NCBI RefSeq assembly: GCF_030815955.1 | Contig: NZ_JAUSXK010000001.1 | Location: 3,906,001 to 3,970,000, forward strand | Origin: Microbacterium murale | Lineage (GTDB): Bacteria; Actinomycetota; Actinomycetes; Actinomycetales; Microbacteriaceae | Direction: 5' to 3' | DNA length: 64,000 nucleotides | Shown here: positions 43,354-53,473 of the stretch, piece by piece | Layout: each line of letters begins with the position of its first letter | Position numbering within the stretch: position 1 is the first letter of the stretch | The notes under the pieces: model-generated | Database searches by the model: none | The model's input: only the letters and a program-made list of their open reading frames with translations | Told to the model about the DNA's origin: nothing | Position numbers and translations under genes: made by a program

Positions 43354-43802
43354 CGTTCTACGATGAGGTCGGCGGCTACGCCACGTTCGAGAAGATCGTC
43401 GGCACCTTCTATCGTGAGGTCGCACTCGACCCGGTGCTCCGCCGGATGTATCCGGAAGAGGACCTCGGCCCTGCGGCAGAGCGGTTCACGCTCTTCCTCG
43501 CCCAGTACTGGGGCGGTCCCTCCACCTACAGCGAGACCCGCGGACACCCTCGCCTGCGGATGCGCCATATGCCGTTCCACGTCGACCCCGACGCGCGCGA
43601 CCGCTGGCTGCGCTGCATGCGCACATCACTCGATGAAGTGCAGCTGTCCCCGCTGCACGATTCCACGTTGTGGGACTACCTGGAGCGCGCCGCGTATGCC
43701 ATGGTGAACACAATGGAGCCGTCGGGTATTGGCCCCGCACCCGCAGGGCGATCGACGCTCGAGACCCGCAGCAGCAGTCAGGATTCAACGGAGACCCCAT
43801 GA
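43350..43802 (+). CDS. glbO: Truncated haemoglobin, group II (GlbO-like)
   Basis: 150 residues. A small oxygen-binding globin; the group II type is thought to assist respiration or detoxify reactive species. Typical features: [31 protein letters not shown], the G8 Trp in [11 protein letters not shown], and the proximal His in RHMPFHVD. A ~30-residue disordered tail extends beyond the globin fold. It is coupled by ATGA overlaps to the MscS gene before it and the flavoprotein gene after it. M. tuberculosis glbO (Rv2470) is also near pepN. Confidence 0.93.
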   Translation: MTFYDEVGGYATFEKIVGTFYREVALDPVLRRMYPEEDLGPAAERFTLFLAQYWGGPSTYSETRGHPRLRMRHMPFHVDPDARDRWLRCMRTSLDEVQLSPLHDSTLWDYLERAAYAMVNTMEPSGIGPAPAGRSTLETRSSSQDSTETP

Positions 43803-45457
43803 CCACCACGCCCCTTTCCGCAGATGTTCTGGTCATCGGATGGGGGTTGGCGGGCCTTGTCGCAGCCACCGAGGCCACGGCCGCCGGCAAGCGGGTGATC
43901 CTCATCGATCAAGAACCCCGCTCGAATCTCGGCGGACAGGCATGGTGGTCGTTCGGCGGGCTGTTCCTGATCGACTCCCCCGAGCAGCGACGCCTCGGCA
44001 TCAAGGACTCGTTGGAACTCGCGACCCAGGACTGGTTCGGCAATGCCGGATTCGACCGGGATGAGGACCGCTGGCCTCGCGCCTGGGCCGATGCGTACCT
44101 GCAGTTCGCGGCCGGCGAGAAACGCGCCTGGCTGCGTGAACGCGGCGTCGGGTTCTTCCCTGTGGTGGGTTGGGCGGAGCGCGGCGGATACGGCGCGATC
44201 GGCCCCGGCAACTCGGTGCCCAGATTCCATATCACCTGGGGCACCGGTCCCGGAATCGTCGCTCCGTTCGCGGATGCTGCGCATCGCGCAGAAGAGGCGG
44301 GCACCCTCACGATCCTCCCCCGTCATCGCGTCACAGAGCTGATCGTTACCGGCGGTGCTGTGGTCGGGGCGAGGGGCGAGCTGCTGGCGGATGACGTCGC
44401 TGCGCGAGGGGCGGTGTCATCTCGCGAGGTCGTGGGCGACTTCGAGGTCACCGCTGGTGCCACGGTCGTCTCCTCCGGCGGTATCGGAGGCAACCACGAT
44501 CTGGTGCGTGCAGCGTGGCCGGACCGCCTCGGCACTCCCCCGTCGCACATGCTCTCCGGGGTGCCCGCGTACGTGGACGGCTCGATGCATGCGGTCTCGG
44601 AGGCCGCAGGGGCGCATCTGATCAATGGCGATCGAATGTGGCACTACGTCGAGGGAATCAAGAACTGGGATCCGGTGTGGCCCGCGCACGGCATCCGGAT
44701 CCTTCCCGGTCCCTCGTCGCTCTGGTTCGACGCCACCGGCGCGCGCCTCCCTGTTCCGCTGTTTCCGGGGTTCGACACTCTCGGCACACTCGCGCACCTG
44801 CGCACCACAGGACACGACCATTCCTGGTTCGTCACGTCACGCCAGATCGTCGAGAAGGAGTTCGCTCTGTCCGGCAGCGAGCAGAACCCCGACCTCACGG
44901 GCAAGGATGTCGCTCTGCTGTTGAAGTCGCGGCTCGCGAAAGGTCCGACCGGGCCCGTGCAGGCGTTCCTGGACGAGGGCGAAGATTTCATCGTCGAGAA
45001 CGATCTCGACTCCCTTCTCGAGCAGATGAGCAAGGCCGAGGACGGCGACCTGCTCGATCTGGAGCGCGTACGTCGAGAGGTCATCGCTCGCGACCGGGAG
45101 ATCGACAACGACTTCTCGAAGGACGCGCAGATCGGGATGCTGCGGTCCATGCGCAGCTACCGTGGCGACAAGCTCATCCGCACCGCCAATCCGCACCGGC
45201 TGCAGGACCCGTCCGCCGGCCCGATGATCGCGGTGAAGCTGCACGTGCTCACGCGCAAGTCGCTCGGCGGCATCGAGACAGATCTCGACGGACGCGCACT
45301 CGGTGCAGACGGATCAGTCATTCCCGGTCTCTACGCGGCCGGTGAGGCCAGTGGTTTCGGCGGCGGCGGCATGCACGGATACCGCGCACTGGAGGGAACA
45401 TTCCTCGGTGGCTGCCTCTTCTCCGGGCGGCAGGCGGGTCGCGCGGCTGCGCGCTGA
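43799..45457 (+). CDS. FAD-binding dehydrogenase (KstD-like)
   Basis: 552 residues. The N-terminal dinucleotide motif reads [15 protein letters not shown], a variant with Trp in the GxGxxG box, followed by VILIDQEP. The C-terminal FAD signature is [25 protein letters not shown]. It belongs with ketosteroid dehydrogenase/fumarate reductase flavoproteins, but substrate residues cannot be judged, and there is no steroid gene cluster here. Its ATG overlaps the globin stop, and the three genes probably form one transcript. Confidence 0.88.
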   Translation: MTTTPLSADVLVIGWGLAGLVAATEATAAGKRVILIDQEPRSNLGGQAWWSFGGLFLIDSPEQRRLGIKDSLELATQDWFGNAGFDRDEDRWPRAWADAYLQFAAGEKRAWLRERGVGFFPVVGWAERGGYGAIGPGNSVPRFHITWGTGPGIVAPFADAAHRAEEAGTLTILPRHRVTELIVTGGAVVGARGELLADDVAARGAVSSREVVGDFEVTAGATVVSSGGIGGNHDLVRAAWPDRLGTPPSHMLSGVPAYVDGSMHAVSEAAGAHLINGDRMWHYVEGIKNWDPVWPAHGIRILPGPSSLWFDATGARLPVPLFPGFDTLGTLAHLRTTGHDHSWFVTSRQIVEKEFALSGSEQNPDLTGKDVALLLKSRLAKGPTGPVQAFLDEGEDFIVENDLDSLLEQMSKAEDGDLLDLERVRREVIARDREIDNDFSKDAQIGMLRSMRSYRGDKLIRTANPHRLQDPSAGPMIAVKLHVLTRKSLGGIETDLDGRALGADGSVIPGLYAAGEASGFGGGGMHGYRALEGTFLGGCLFSGRQAGRAAAR

Positions 45458-45478
45458 CTCGGGACTACCGGCTCGGGA

Positions 45479-46144
45479 TTACTTCTGGGTTCCGGTGCTG
45501 CGCACTGCCGTCAGCCCTGTTGCCATCGGGCCGCGCGCAAGCACGTGGCCACGGCGGAACGCGAGCCGAGTCCAACGACCCGACGTGGTCACCGGCACGC
45601 GCTCCTCACCGGAGATGAAACCGAACGCGTGTGCGGTGAAGGCGACGCCGCGCGCGAGACCCCCTAGATCCTCGTCTGGCTCACCCCAGATCGCCGCTCT
45701 GAGAGCTCGCACCGCTTCTTCGCCCGCACCGGGGGTCGCTCCGCGCGCCACCGCGGATATACCCCACTGCGCGCGTTGCGCGATCGTCGCGGATCCGAGT
45801 TCGCCAGCGGGTTCCCATCCACCGCGCGGCGGCGCCACACCCGCCCAGGCGGGTGAGCGGCCGGTCTCGGGCAGGGTCAGCATCCGCTCGTCCTGATCCT
45901 GGGCGAGCTCGTCGACGACGATGTCGCATTCCAGTTCGGGGTCTGCGTGCACGATCCTCATGGCGAGGATCGTAGGCGTCTGGTCGAACAGTCCCTGTGG
46001 CGCGAGCGCAGACGCGGTCAACGCGAGGACGCCATGCTTCCCCTGCAAGCGGATGCCGTCGTCCGAGACCAGCATCGCGCGACCGAGGAACGTGAGGACA
46101 TCTCGGGCGGTGTCGGAATCGGCGAGGACGAGGCGAGGGGGCAC
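45479..46144 (-). CDS. Hypothetical protein, possibly ESX-1-unrelated regulatory fold
   Basis: 221 residues, soluble. Segments include LVLADSDTARDVLTFLGRAMLVSDDGIRL (N-terminal) and LAMRIVHADPELECDIVVDEL, suggesting mixed alpha/beta structure. No signal peptide or membrane helix. I do not recognise the family, so no function is offered. GTG 46144 is chosen because a TAGTTT -10 (46157-46152) ends 7 nt upstream. The longer frame upstream is rich in Arg/Pro and looks non-coding. It is divergent from the TesB gene. Confidence 0.6.
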   Translation of the reverse strand: MPPRLVLADSDTARDVLTFLGRAMLVSDDGIRLQGKHGVLALTASALAPQGLFDQTPTILAMRIVHADPELECDIVVDELAQDQDERMLTLPETGRSPAWAGVAPPRGGWEPAGELGSATIAQRAQWGISAVARGATPGAGEEAVRALRAAIWGEPDEDLGGLARGVAFTAHAFGFISGEERVPVTTSGRWTRLAFRRGHVLARGPMATGLTAVRSTGTQK

Positions 46145-46194
46145 GCGTTCTAAACTACCAACGAGGCGACCCCATGGTCGCGGGGAGGAGCGCC

Positions 46195-47082
46195 ATGAGC
46201 GCAGATGCACAGGCTCAGGCATCCGTCGACCACCTGCTGGAGGTGCTGGACCTCGACGAGACGCAGGCACGCACCGCGGAAGACATCTTCACCGGGCGAT
46301 CGCACAGCATGCCGACCGGGCGCATCTACGGCGGCCAGGTGCTCGGCCAGACACTCATCGCCGCTGAGCGGACGATGTCGGAGGATCGTGCGGTGCACTC
46401 GATGCACGGGTACTTCCTGCGTCCCGGCGACTCATCTCGCGGACTCACCATCGCGGTGGATCGCATCCATGATGGCCGATCCTTCTCCACCCGACGATCG
46501 CAGGCCTACCAGAACGGGGTTCCGATCTTCTCGATGATCGCGTCGTTCCAGGACGAGGCGCCAGGTGTCGAACACGCGCGACCGATGCCGGAGGGTATTC
46601 CGGCCCCGGATGACATCCCGTCAGATGAACTTCGTGTGGCGGGGGTCCACCCACAGGCGCTGCGGATGCTGACCGATCGCCCGGTCGATATGCGTCACGT
46701 CGAATCGCCGTTGTACGTCGTGGCAGACGGCGAACGCAAGCCTCAGCAAGCGGTCTGGATGCGGATGCGCGCGCCGATGCCGGAGGATCCTCGGTTGCAC
46801 CGGGCCGCCCTCGCCTATCTCAGCGACATGAGCATCCAGGAGTCGATCCTGCGCGCCCACGGAGTGCCGTGGGCGACACCGGGGTTGAAGGTCGCCAGCC
46901 TCGATCACGCGATGTGGTGGCACCGCCCGGCGCGTGTGGACGACTGGCTGCTGTACGTGCAGGAATCCCCGAATGCCCGTGGCGGCCGCGGACTCGCCAC
47001 CGGCCGCATCTACACGCAGGATGGCGTGCTGGCCGCGAGCGTGACGCAGGAGATCATGATCCGGGTGCCCGAGGCGGGCTGA
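46195..47082 (+). CDS. tesB: Acyl-CoA thioesterase II (TesB)
   Basis: 295 residues with two fused hotdog domains. Hydrolyses medium- and long-chain acyl-CoA. Signatures: RIYGGQVLGQTLIAAERTM, HSMHGYFLRPGDSSRGLTIAVDRIHDGRSF, and in the second half SLDHAMWWHRP, where the Asp of the catalytic D-T/S-Q triad lies. The ATG 46195 is preferred over ATG 46174 because a near-perfect GGGGAGGAG site lies 5 bp before it. It converges with the second thioesterase gene. Confidence 0.92.
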   Translation: MSADAQAQASVDHLLEVLDLDETQARTAEDIFTGRSHSMPTGRIYGGQVLGQTLIAAERTMSEDRAVHSMHGYFLRPGDSSRGLTIAVDRIHDGRSFSTRRSQAYQNGVPIFSMIASFQDEAPGVEHARPMPEGIPAPDDIPSDELRVAGVHPQALRMLTDRPVDMRHVESPLYVVADGERKPQQAVWMRMRAPMPEDPRLHRAALAYLSDMSIQESILRAHGVPWATPGLKVASLDHAMWWHRPARVDDWLLYVQESPNARGGRGLATGRIYTQDGVLAASVTQEIMIRVPEAG

Positions 47083-47110
47083 TCCCCGCCCCCGAGGGCA
47101 CCTGCGCGAC

Positions 47111-47597
47111 TCAGCGGTGCGCGTACGTGATCGGCTCGCCGATGTACGGCGACCAAGCATCGCGCATCTCGGGTGTGATGCGTGTGGGGCGCCCGGTCTC
47201 GGCATCCACGAGCACGATGACGGCGGTCGAGCGCGCGTACAGCACGCGCGTCTCGTTCTCCGGGTCGTTGAACACCTCGTAGCAGACCTCGAGGCTCGAC
47301 CCGCCGAGCTTGCCGAACCACATCTGCACTTCGAGCGGCCGCCGCTGATAGGGCACGGGTGCGAGGTACTCGATCTCCTGCCGTGCGATGAGCGTCAGAG
47401 TCCCCGCCTCGATGCCGGAGTTCAGTACGGCCGTCGGCGGGGCTGTCTCCCCCTCCTCCGCCTTCCAGAAGGCACGGACGCGCGCCTCCTCGAGAAGCTT
47501 GAGCATCGAGGTGTTGTTGACGTGATTGAACGCGTCGAGATCCCCCCACCGCAGGTGGATGGGGACATGCAGCCGCGACGTCGCGCCGATGGGGACG

Positions 47598-47605
<8 letters not shown>
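47111..47605 (-). CDS. Hotdog-fold acyl-CoA thioesterase (YbgC/FcbC-like)
   Basis: 164 residues, a single hotdog domain. The catalytic Asp is in LRWGDLDAFNHVNNTSMLKLLEEAR, and RQEIEYLAPVPYQRRPLEVQMW follows. It resembles Rv2475c, which also adjoins an EttA gene in M. tuberculosis. It starts 8 bp inside the ettA 3' end, so both are on one message. Acyl specificity is unknown. Confidence 0.9.
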
Positions 47606-49277
<1,672 letters not shown>

Positions 49278-49335
49278 TGAGAACCGCTCCTTTTGTAGGC
49301 GTCGAAGATCGACACTCCAGCCTACCGGCTATGGA

Positions 49336-49830
49336 TCACCAGTCGATCGGGCGCGTGTTGCCGACGAGGCAGCGGCCTTCGGCGAGTTGATCGACGACCG
49401 CTGTGACCGGCTCGCCCGTGGACGGACCGACCTGCCCGATGAGGCAGTCTTCCTCACCCCACCGTACCGAGAACTGCAGGCTCTCGACCGGGTTGCCCAC
49501 GGTGGTCAAGTCCTGCGTCACCTGCATCGCGGTTCGATCGAATCCGGCCGCGACCAGAGCGTCGACATAGGCACGACCGGAGCCGCGCTGGTCCGATGCC
49601 CATACCTGTCCGGTGACCGCTGAGAAGATCGGCAGGTTCTCATCGGCTGAGCCGTCTGGCTGATAGCGCGGGACCTCCTGCGCTGGAGACGCGGTCGACG
49701 GCGGCTCCGGATTCGCCGACGGCGATACTGCTGGATCCGGCGCACACGCCGCCAGGGCTAAGCCCACGAGAACAATCGCCGAGGCCGCCGGGAGACGCAA
49801 GCGGACGGCGGGGAGTCTACGACGAGGCAC
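49336..49830 (-). CDS. Lipoprotein (DUF6993-like)
   Basis: 164 residues. A basic N-terminus and hydrophobic stretch end in the lipobox LAAC at residue ~29, then a Pro/Ser-rich linker, so it is secreted and lipid-anchored. A small globular domain follows (FSAVTGQVWASDQRGSGRAYVDALVAAGFDRTAMQVTQD and CLIGQVG). The family resembles the DUF6993 proteins of Microbacteriaceae, from memory. Function unknown. It lies between the EttA block and the disrupted ssb gene. Confidence 0.78.
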   Translation of the reverse strand: MPRRRLPAVRLRLPAASAIVLVGLALAACAPDPAVSPSANPEPPSTASPAQEVPRYQPDGSADENLPIFSAVTGQVWASDQRGSGRAYVDALVAAGFDRTAMQVTQDLTTVGNPVESLQFSVRWGEEDCLIGQVGPSTGEPVTAVVDQLAEGRCLVGNTRPIDW

Positions 49831-49920
49831 GCTCCGATTCTATGGGCGCGCCCGCTCTCGCTCCCCGCCGGGGCGCTGCGCCCGCGGATGCTCAGGCACA
49901 GCAGCCGCCGCGTCGGCGCT

Positions 49921-50319
49921 TCAGTCCCCGGTCGACCACGGGGTGCCTCCGAGCGCCATCGCCGGTTCAAGGGACCCGACGCCCTCGTCCTCGGCGCTGT
50001 CATCCATCGCAGGGTCCGACTCCGCATCGAGCACCTCCCCCGTTGCATGGTCGACGCCGACGGGTGCCGAATCCTGCCCGGACGACGGACGACTCGCCTT
50101 CACGAAAGCGCTTGCACCCCAACGCAGGTCATGCCCGATCGCCTCCGCCTCGATATCGGCGCTCATGCCCTTGCGCTCCGCGTTCTCCCACTCGCGCAGC
50201 TTCAGTTTGCCGGTCACGATCACGGCATCTCCCTGGTGCAGCGACGACTTGGCGTGATCGGCGAGCTGGCGGAAGGCGGAGACGTTGTACCAATTGGTGC
50301 CGGCGTAGCGTACATTCAT
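49921..50319 (-). pseudogene. Second single-stranded DNA-binding protein, N-terminus lost to prophage
   Basis: The remaining 132 codons encode the C-terminal two thirds of an OB-fold SSB: TNWYNVSAFRQLADHAKSSLHQGDAVIVTGKL and REWENAERKGMSADIEAEAIGHDL. The first ~45 codons (the ITVTGNIA beta strands) are missing. The sequence upstream of ATG 50319 is prophage. There is no DDDIPF-type tail, so this was an accessory SSB, matching Rv2478c, which also sits beside EttA. The start seen now (MNVRYAG) comes from the junction; the product is probably inactive. Confidence 0.85.
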
Positions 50320-50323
50320 CCAT
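50290..50323. other. Prophage attL junction (approximate)
   Basis: Host ssb codons (TNWY) end around here and the integrase gene starts at 50324. The exact crossover is not resolvable without attR, which lies outside the window. Confidence 0.6.
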
Positions 50324-51874
50324 GTGACTAGGAATCCACGCAGAGCCGCGATCTACGCTCGCATCTCGCAAGATACTGAAGGCGCCGAAGTAGGCGTAAG
50401 CAATCAGGTTGCGTCGGCGCGCGCACTGGCACAAGACCACGGCCTCGAGGTTGTCGCAACGTATCAGGACAACGACACCGGTGCGTCGTCGCTGTCGAAG
50501 AAGGCACGCCCCGACTTCGCCGCGCTCATCGCTGCCGCCGCGCGTGGCGAGTTCGAAGTGATCCTCGCCTATTCGATGAGTCGTCTTACGCGTCGGCCTG
50601 CCGAGTGGGAAACGCTCATCACGCTCGCCCAGACGCACAAGATCGAGTTCATCTATCGAGTCTCACCGCGCTACGACCTCAACACCGCAGACGGGCGCGC
50701 CACGGCTCGCACGGTCGCGGCTTGGGATGCGGCCGAGGCCGAGCGGACAGGCGAGCGCGTGCGCATGGCCAAGACCGCCGCGCTAGCGAAGGGCAAAGAC
50801 CTCGGTGGCCCTCGGCCGTTCGGCTGGGAACCCAGCCGCCGCGAGCACCGCCCCGCCGAAGCCGAGGCTATCCGGTCCGCCGCCGCCGCGATCCTGGCTG
50901 GCGCCTCGGTCAGCTCAGTCGCGAAGGCGTGGACGGCCGCTGGCATCGCTCCCCCGCGCGCTGGACGCCCGAGCCGCAACGGCGGCACAGCATCGCACCA
51001 GTGGCGGCCGCAGGCCGTGCGCCACATCTTGAGCAACCCTCGCCAGATTGGGCGCATGGTCGTCAAAGGCGTCGACTATGGCCGCGTTGCTGAACCGATC
51101 CTCACGGATCACGACCACGCCGCGCTGCTGGCGATTTTCGCGAACCCGGCACGCAAGCCCAAGCGCGGACCCGAACCTCTCACGTCGACCGCGCAACAGC
51201 TGGTCAAGTGCGGCACCTGTGGCGGCAGCATGAGCGCTGGCTACTCGCGCGGCTATCGCTCCATCCGATGCGCCGACGCGAGCTATCGCCCCGGCCCTCA
51301 CCCCGTGATCGCGCTTACGATCGCCGAAGCCCAACTCGGCGCGGCCGCACTCTGGGCCCTTACCTTTCAACAGCCCAAAGAGATCGAGAGCGTCACACCC
51401 GAGGTTGCCACGCTCCAAGTAAAGATCGCCGACGACAAAGCGAAGCTCGAGCGTGTGACCGCCGCATTCATCGGCGGCATCGGGGATCTCGATTATCTCG
51501 GGCGCGAATCAGTCACGCTGAAAGGCGCGATCGCCGACGCGCAGAGTCGTCTGGATGCACTACTGGCTCATAGTGACTCGGCGGGCGCGGTTGCCGTTGC
51601 GCGGCAGTTTGTCACCGGATGGGGTGAGGGTGCCTCGCTAATCGAGATCAGTCCCGAGAAGGCCTTCGGCGGCGCATGGGGTGAGTACTGGCAGAGTCTT
51701 GAGATCCCCGCGCGTCGCCGCCTCTTGCGCGGCCTCTTCCGCGATATCCGCACGGTCGCTGCCGACGATAGCGACCCTGGACGCTTCATCTATGACGGCG
51801 TGCGCCTTCACGTGAGCGCTGCCGAGCCGAGACCCTTTGACCTATCCAACCTCAACCCCGACGACGCATTCTAA
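50324..51874 (+). CDS. Large serine recombinase (phage integrase)
   Basis: 516 residues. Catalytic domain with nucleophile Ser15 in IYARISQDTEG and the conserved YSMSRLTRRPAEWE. Recombinase domain from ~160 (RPFGWEPSRREHRPAEAEAI, SKAWTAAGIAPP). Zinc ribbon CGTCGGSMSAGY with a later Cys in SIRCADASY, then a coiled-coil (LQVKIADDKAKLERVTAAF). Catalyses attP x attB integration. The GTG start lies right next to the attL junction, a normal arrangement for these integrases. Confidence 0.95.
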   Translation: MTRNPRRAAIYARISQDTEGAEVGVSNQVASARALAQDHGLEVVATYQDNDTGASSLSKKARPDFAALIAAAARGEFEVILAYSMSRLTRRPAEWETLITLAQTHKIEFIYRVSPRYDLNTADGRATARTVAAWDAAEAERTGERVRMAKTAALAKGKDLGGPRPFGWEPSRREHRPAEAEAIRSAAAAILAGASVSSVAKAWTAAGIAPPRAGRPSRNGGTASHQWRPQAVRHILSNPRQIGRMVVKGVDYGRVAEPILTDHDHAALLAIFANPARKPKRGPEPLTSTAQQLVKCGTCGGSMSAGYSRGYRSIRCADASYRPGPHPVIALTIAEAQLGAAALWALTFQQPKEIESVTPEVATLQVKIADDKAKLERVTAAFIGGIGDLDYLGRESVTLKGAIADAQSRLDALLAHSDSAGAVAVARQFVTGWGEGASLIEISPEKAFGGAWGEYWQSLEIPARRRLLRGLFRDIRTVAADDSDPGRFIYDGVRLHVSAAEPRPFDLSNLNPDDAF

Positions 51875-51890
51875 GAGAGAAGAGAGAACG

Positions 51891-52220
51891 TTGAATCAGA
51901 TGGCCCCCGACGAGAGGCGAGCAGTAACTCCCCCGCTCCCCAACCAGAACGTACTCATGCTAGAAAACATGAAGCGCGAGAAGGAGAAGACCGACGCATT
52001 CAACGCACTCGCATCGCGTGTGCTCAACGCAACCGAGCGCGCGAAGACGCTCGGCTTCATGCTCGGCGAAGATCGGACAGTCAAGAACGCCGATGCAGTC
52101 AGCGGCCCGTTCAGACTCTCACGACCGGCGCGCAGCATGGCCGACCAAGGCGCAAGTGTCGGGCGTCTGACGCTCGAGCAGGTGGAGCGCAAGCTCGATG
52201 AGATCGGCGCCTCGCGATGA
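51891..52220 (+). CDS. Phage hypothetical protein
   Basis: 109 residues, hydrophilic and mainly helical, with LMLENMKREKEKTDAFNALASRVLNATERAK in the middle, suggestive of a short coiled coil. No family recognised. TTG 51891 follows a purine-rich AAGAGAGAACG site; ATG 51900 is the alternative. Its stop overlaps the next gene start (ATGATG), so translation is coupled. Position right after the integrase suggests an early or lysogeny role. Confidence 0.6.
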   Translation: MNQMAPDERRAVTPPLPNQNVLMLENMKREKEKTDAFNALASRVLNATERAKTLGFMLGEDRTVKNADAVSGPFRLSRPARSMADQGASVGRLTLEQVERKLDEIGASR

Positions 52221-52573
52221 TGGGTCACAGCTTCGACCTATGGCGCGCACTCGATGGCTGGAGCGGCGGGTGCCGCGCGCATGGCGGTCGCACTGCACTC
52301 AACCGCACCCAGCGAGCCGCGAAGGTAGATCTCATCGAGTCGTGCGCCGCGCGGCAGGCAATGAGCTACCTCTCCAACATCGAGAGCATGACGGCGGACC
52401 TAACGCGGCACCCCGACGACAGGTGGACACATATATATCTCAAAAGGGCACTCGTTGAGGCCGATGCGCATGGCATCGGCGCGGCGCATCCCGAGATGCT
52501 CAACGCCCAGTTAGTACTGTCGCGCTGGACTGCGGAACGAGTGATTCCGAGCATGAGTTCATCTGCAGTCTGA
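52217..52573 (+). CDS. Phage hypothetical protein
   Basis: 118 residues; helical, with LWRALDGWSGGCRAHGGRTA at the N-terminus and LKRALVEADAHGIGAAHPEML near the C-terminus. No family recognised and no membrane segments. It overlaps the previous gene by 4 bp (ATGA) and ends 15 bp before the excisionase-like gene. Probably part of an early operon with the integrase. Confidence 0.55.
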   Translation: MMGHSFDLWRALDGWSGGCRAHGGRTALNRTQRAAKVDLIESCAARQAMSYLSNIESMTADLTRHPDDRWTHIYLKRALVEADAHGIGAAHPEMLNAQLVLSRWTAERVIPSMSSSAV

Positions 52574-52588
52574 TCGGAGACATGAACC

Positions 52589-52840
52589 ATGACCGAGGCA
52601 GTTCACACGCTGGAGGAAGCTGCTGAGATCCTCCGCGTGCCGTACCGCACGCTCCGAGATGGTGTCTACGCGGGACGTTGGCCGCACCGCAAGATATCCG
52701 AGCGCAAGAGGCTCATGACAGACGAAGATATTCAGGCGGTGCTCGATCTCACGGCTACCCAGCCATCCCCCACTGCGAACCCGAGCGAGTTCGCCGCCCG
52801 GACGACCAAAGCAAACGTCCTCGCACTCATGGATGGTTGA
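52589..52840 (+). CDS. Excisionase-type HTH protein
   Basis: 83 residues. MerR-like excise HTH: HTLEEAAEILRVPYRTLRDGVYAGRWPHRKISERKR, followed by DEDIQAVLDL. This is the typical excisionase (XisA/AlpA) architecture and could be the recombination directionality factor for the serine integrase or a small repressor. The ATG 52589 lies after a CGGAGACATGAACC leader with a GGAG site 10 bp upstream. Confidence 0.78.
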   Translation: MTEAVHTLEEAAEILRVPYRTLRDGVYAGRWPHRKISERKRLMTDEDIQAVLDLTATQPSPTANPSEFAARTTKANVLALMDG

Positions 52841-52889
52841 ACCATCGCCCCGTAACACCCGCGAACGCCCTGGTGGGTGAAGCCGAACC

Positions 52890-52920
52890 TCGACCCCGAC
52901 GCGATATCAGCACCTAAACT
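52890..52920 (+). promoter_or_regulatory. Repeated phage promoter-like motif, copy 1
   Basis: TCGACC (52890-52895), 19-nt spacer, TAAACT (52915-52920), with CTAGACG just after. It lies in the 252-bp gene-free interval 52841-53092, which otherwise contains only motif copy 2 and a leader. Confidence 0.65.
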
Positions 52921-52993
52921 CCTAGACGCTCCGCTCCATAACCCGCTCATCTGGCTTTCCTCTCTGGGCCAGGTGGGCGGGTTTCTACCTAGC

Positions 52994-53024
52994 TCGACCC
53001 CTTCCGGCGTCCGACTCCTAGACT
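52994..53024 (+). promoter_or_regulatory. Repeated phage promoter-like motif, copy 2
   Basis: TCGACC (52994-52999), 19-nt spacer, TAGACT (53019-53024) then CCGCCGC. Transcription from here would give a ~60-nt leader for the gene at 53093. Copies 1 and 2 are in tandem, 104 bp apart. Confidence 0.7.
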
Positions 53025-53092
53025 CCGCCGCATCAGGGCAGTAAACGCCAAGGCGCGGCTAGAGAGTCGCCACACCTCGAAGGACGGTACGC

Positions 53093-53473
53093 ATGACCAA
53101 TGACCCCTATGCCCCATACGGGCCGAACGTAAAGCTCTACCCCGCCAAGGGCGCAGGCTGGACGGCAACGACGGGCAGGATCGAGCAAACCAACGCTCTC
53201 GGCGTGACGCTCTCCTACTCGAACCCCGTCAATAAGCGCTTCACCACGACTTCGACTTTTCCGCTCTCATCGATCGACAGGATCGAGTACATCGCGGTTA
53301 CCTCGGCCATCGATCACGAGATCGACCGCGAAACCGACGCGAGCATCGCCGAGAAAGCCCGCGAGATCCGGGCGGACGGTCAACTAGAGATCATCGCCAG
53401 CGCCTCGGAAGAACTCGCAGAGCGCAACGGCGAACACACCCGGCGTGGCATTCGCGAGGTGAGCGCAGCGTGA
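53093..53473 (+). CDS. Phage hypothetical protein before the replication gene
   Basis: 126 residues. Beta-rich N-terminal half (KLYPAKGAGWTATTGRIEQTNALGVTLSYSN) and a charged helical C-terminal half (EIDRETDASIAEKAREIRADG). No family recognised. A GAAGGAC site lies ~8 bp before ATG 53093. It is coupled to the primase-polymerase by a GTGA overlap, so it may assist replication. Confidence 0.65.
   Translation: MTNDPYAPYGPNVKLYPAKGAGWTATTGRIEQTNALGVTLSYSNPVNKRFTTTSTFPLSSIDRIEYIAVTSAIDHEIDRETDASIAEKAREIRADGQLEIIASASEELAERNGEHTRRGIREVSAA

Noticed and set aside
52841..53092. CRISPR-like or repeat array in the prophage gap
   Set aside because: Only two motif copies with unrelated DNA between; no regular spacers.
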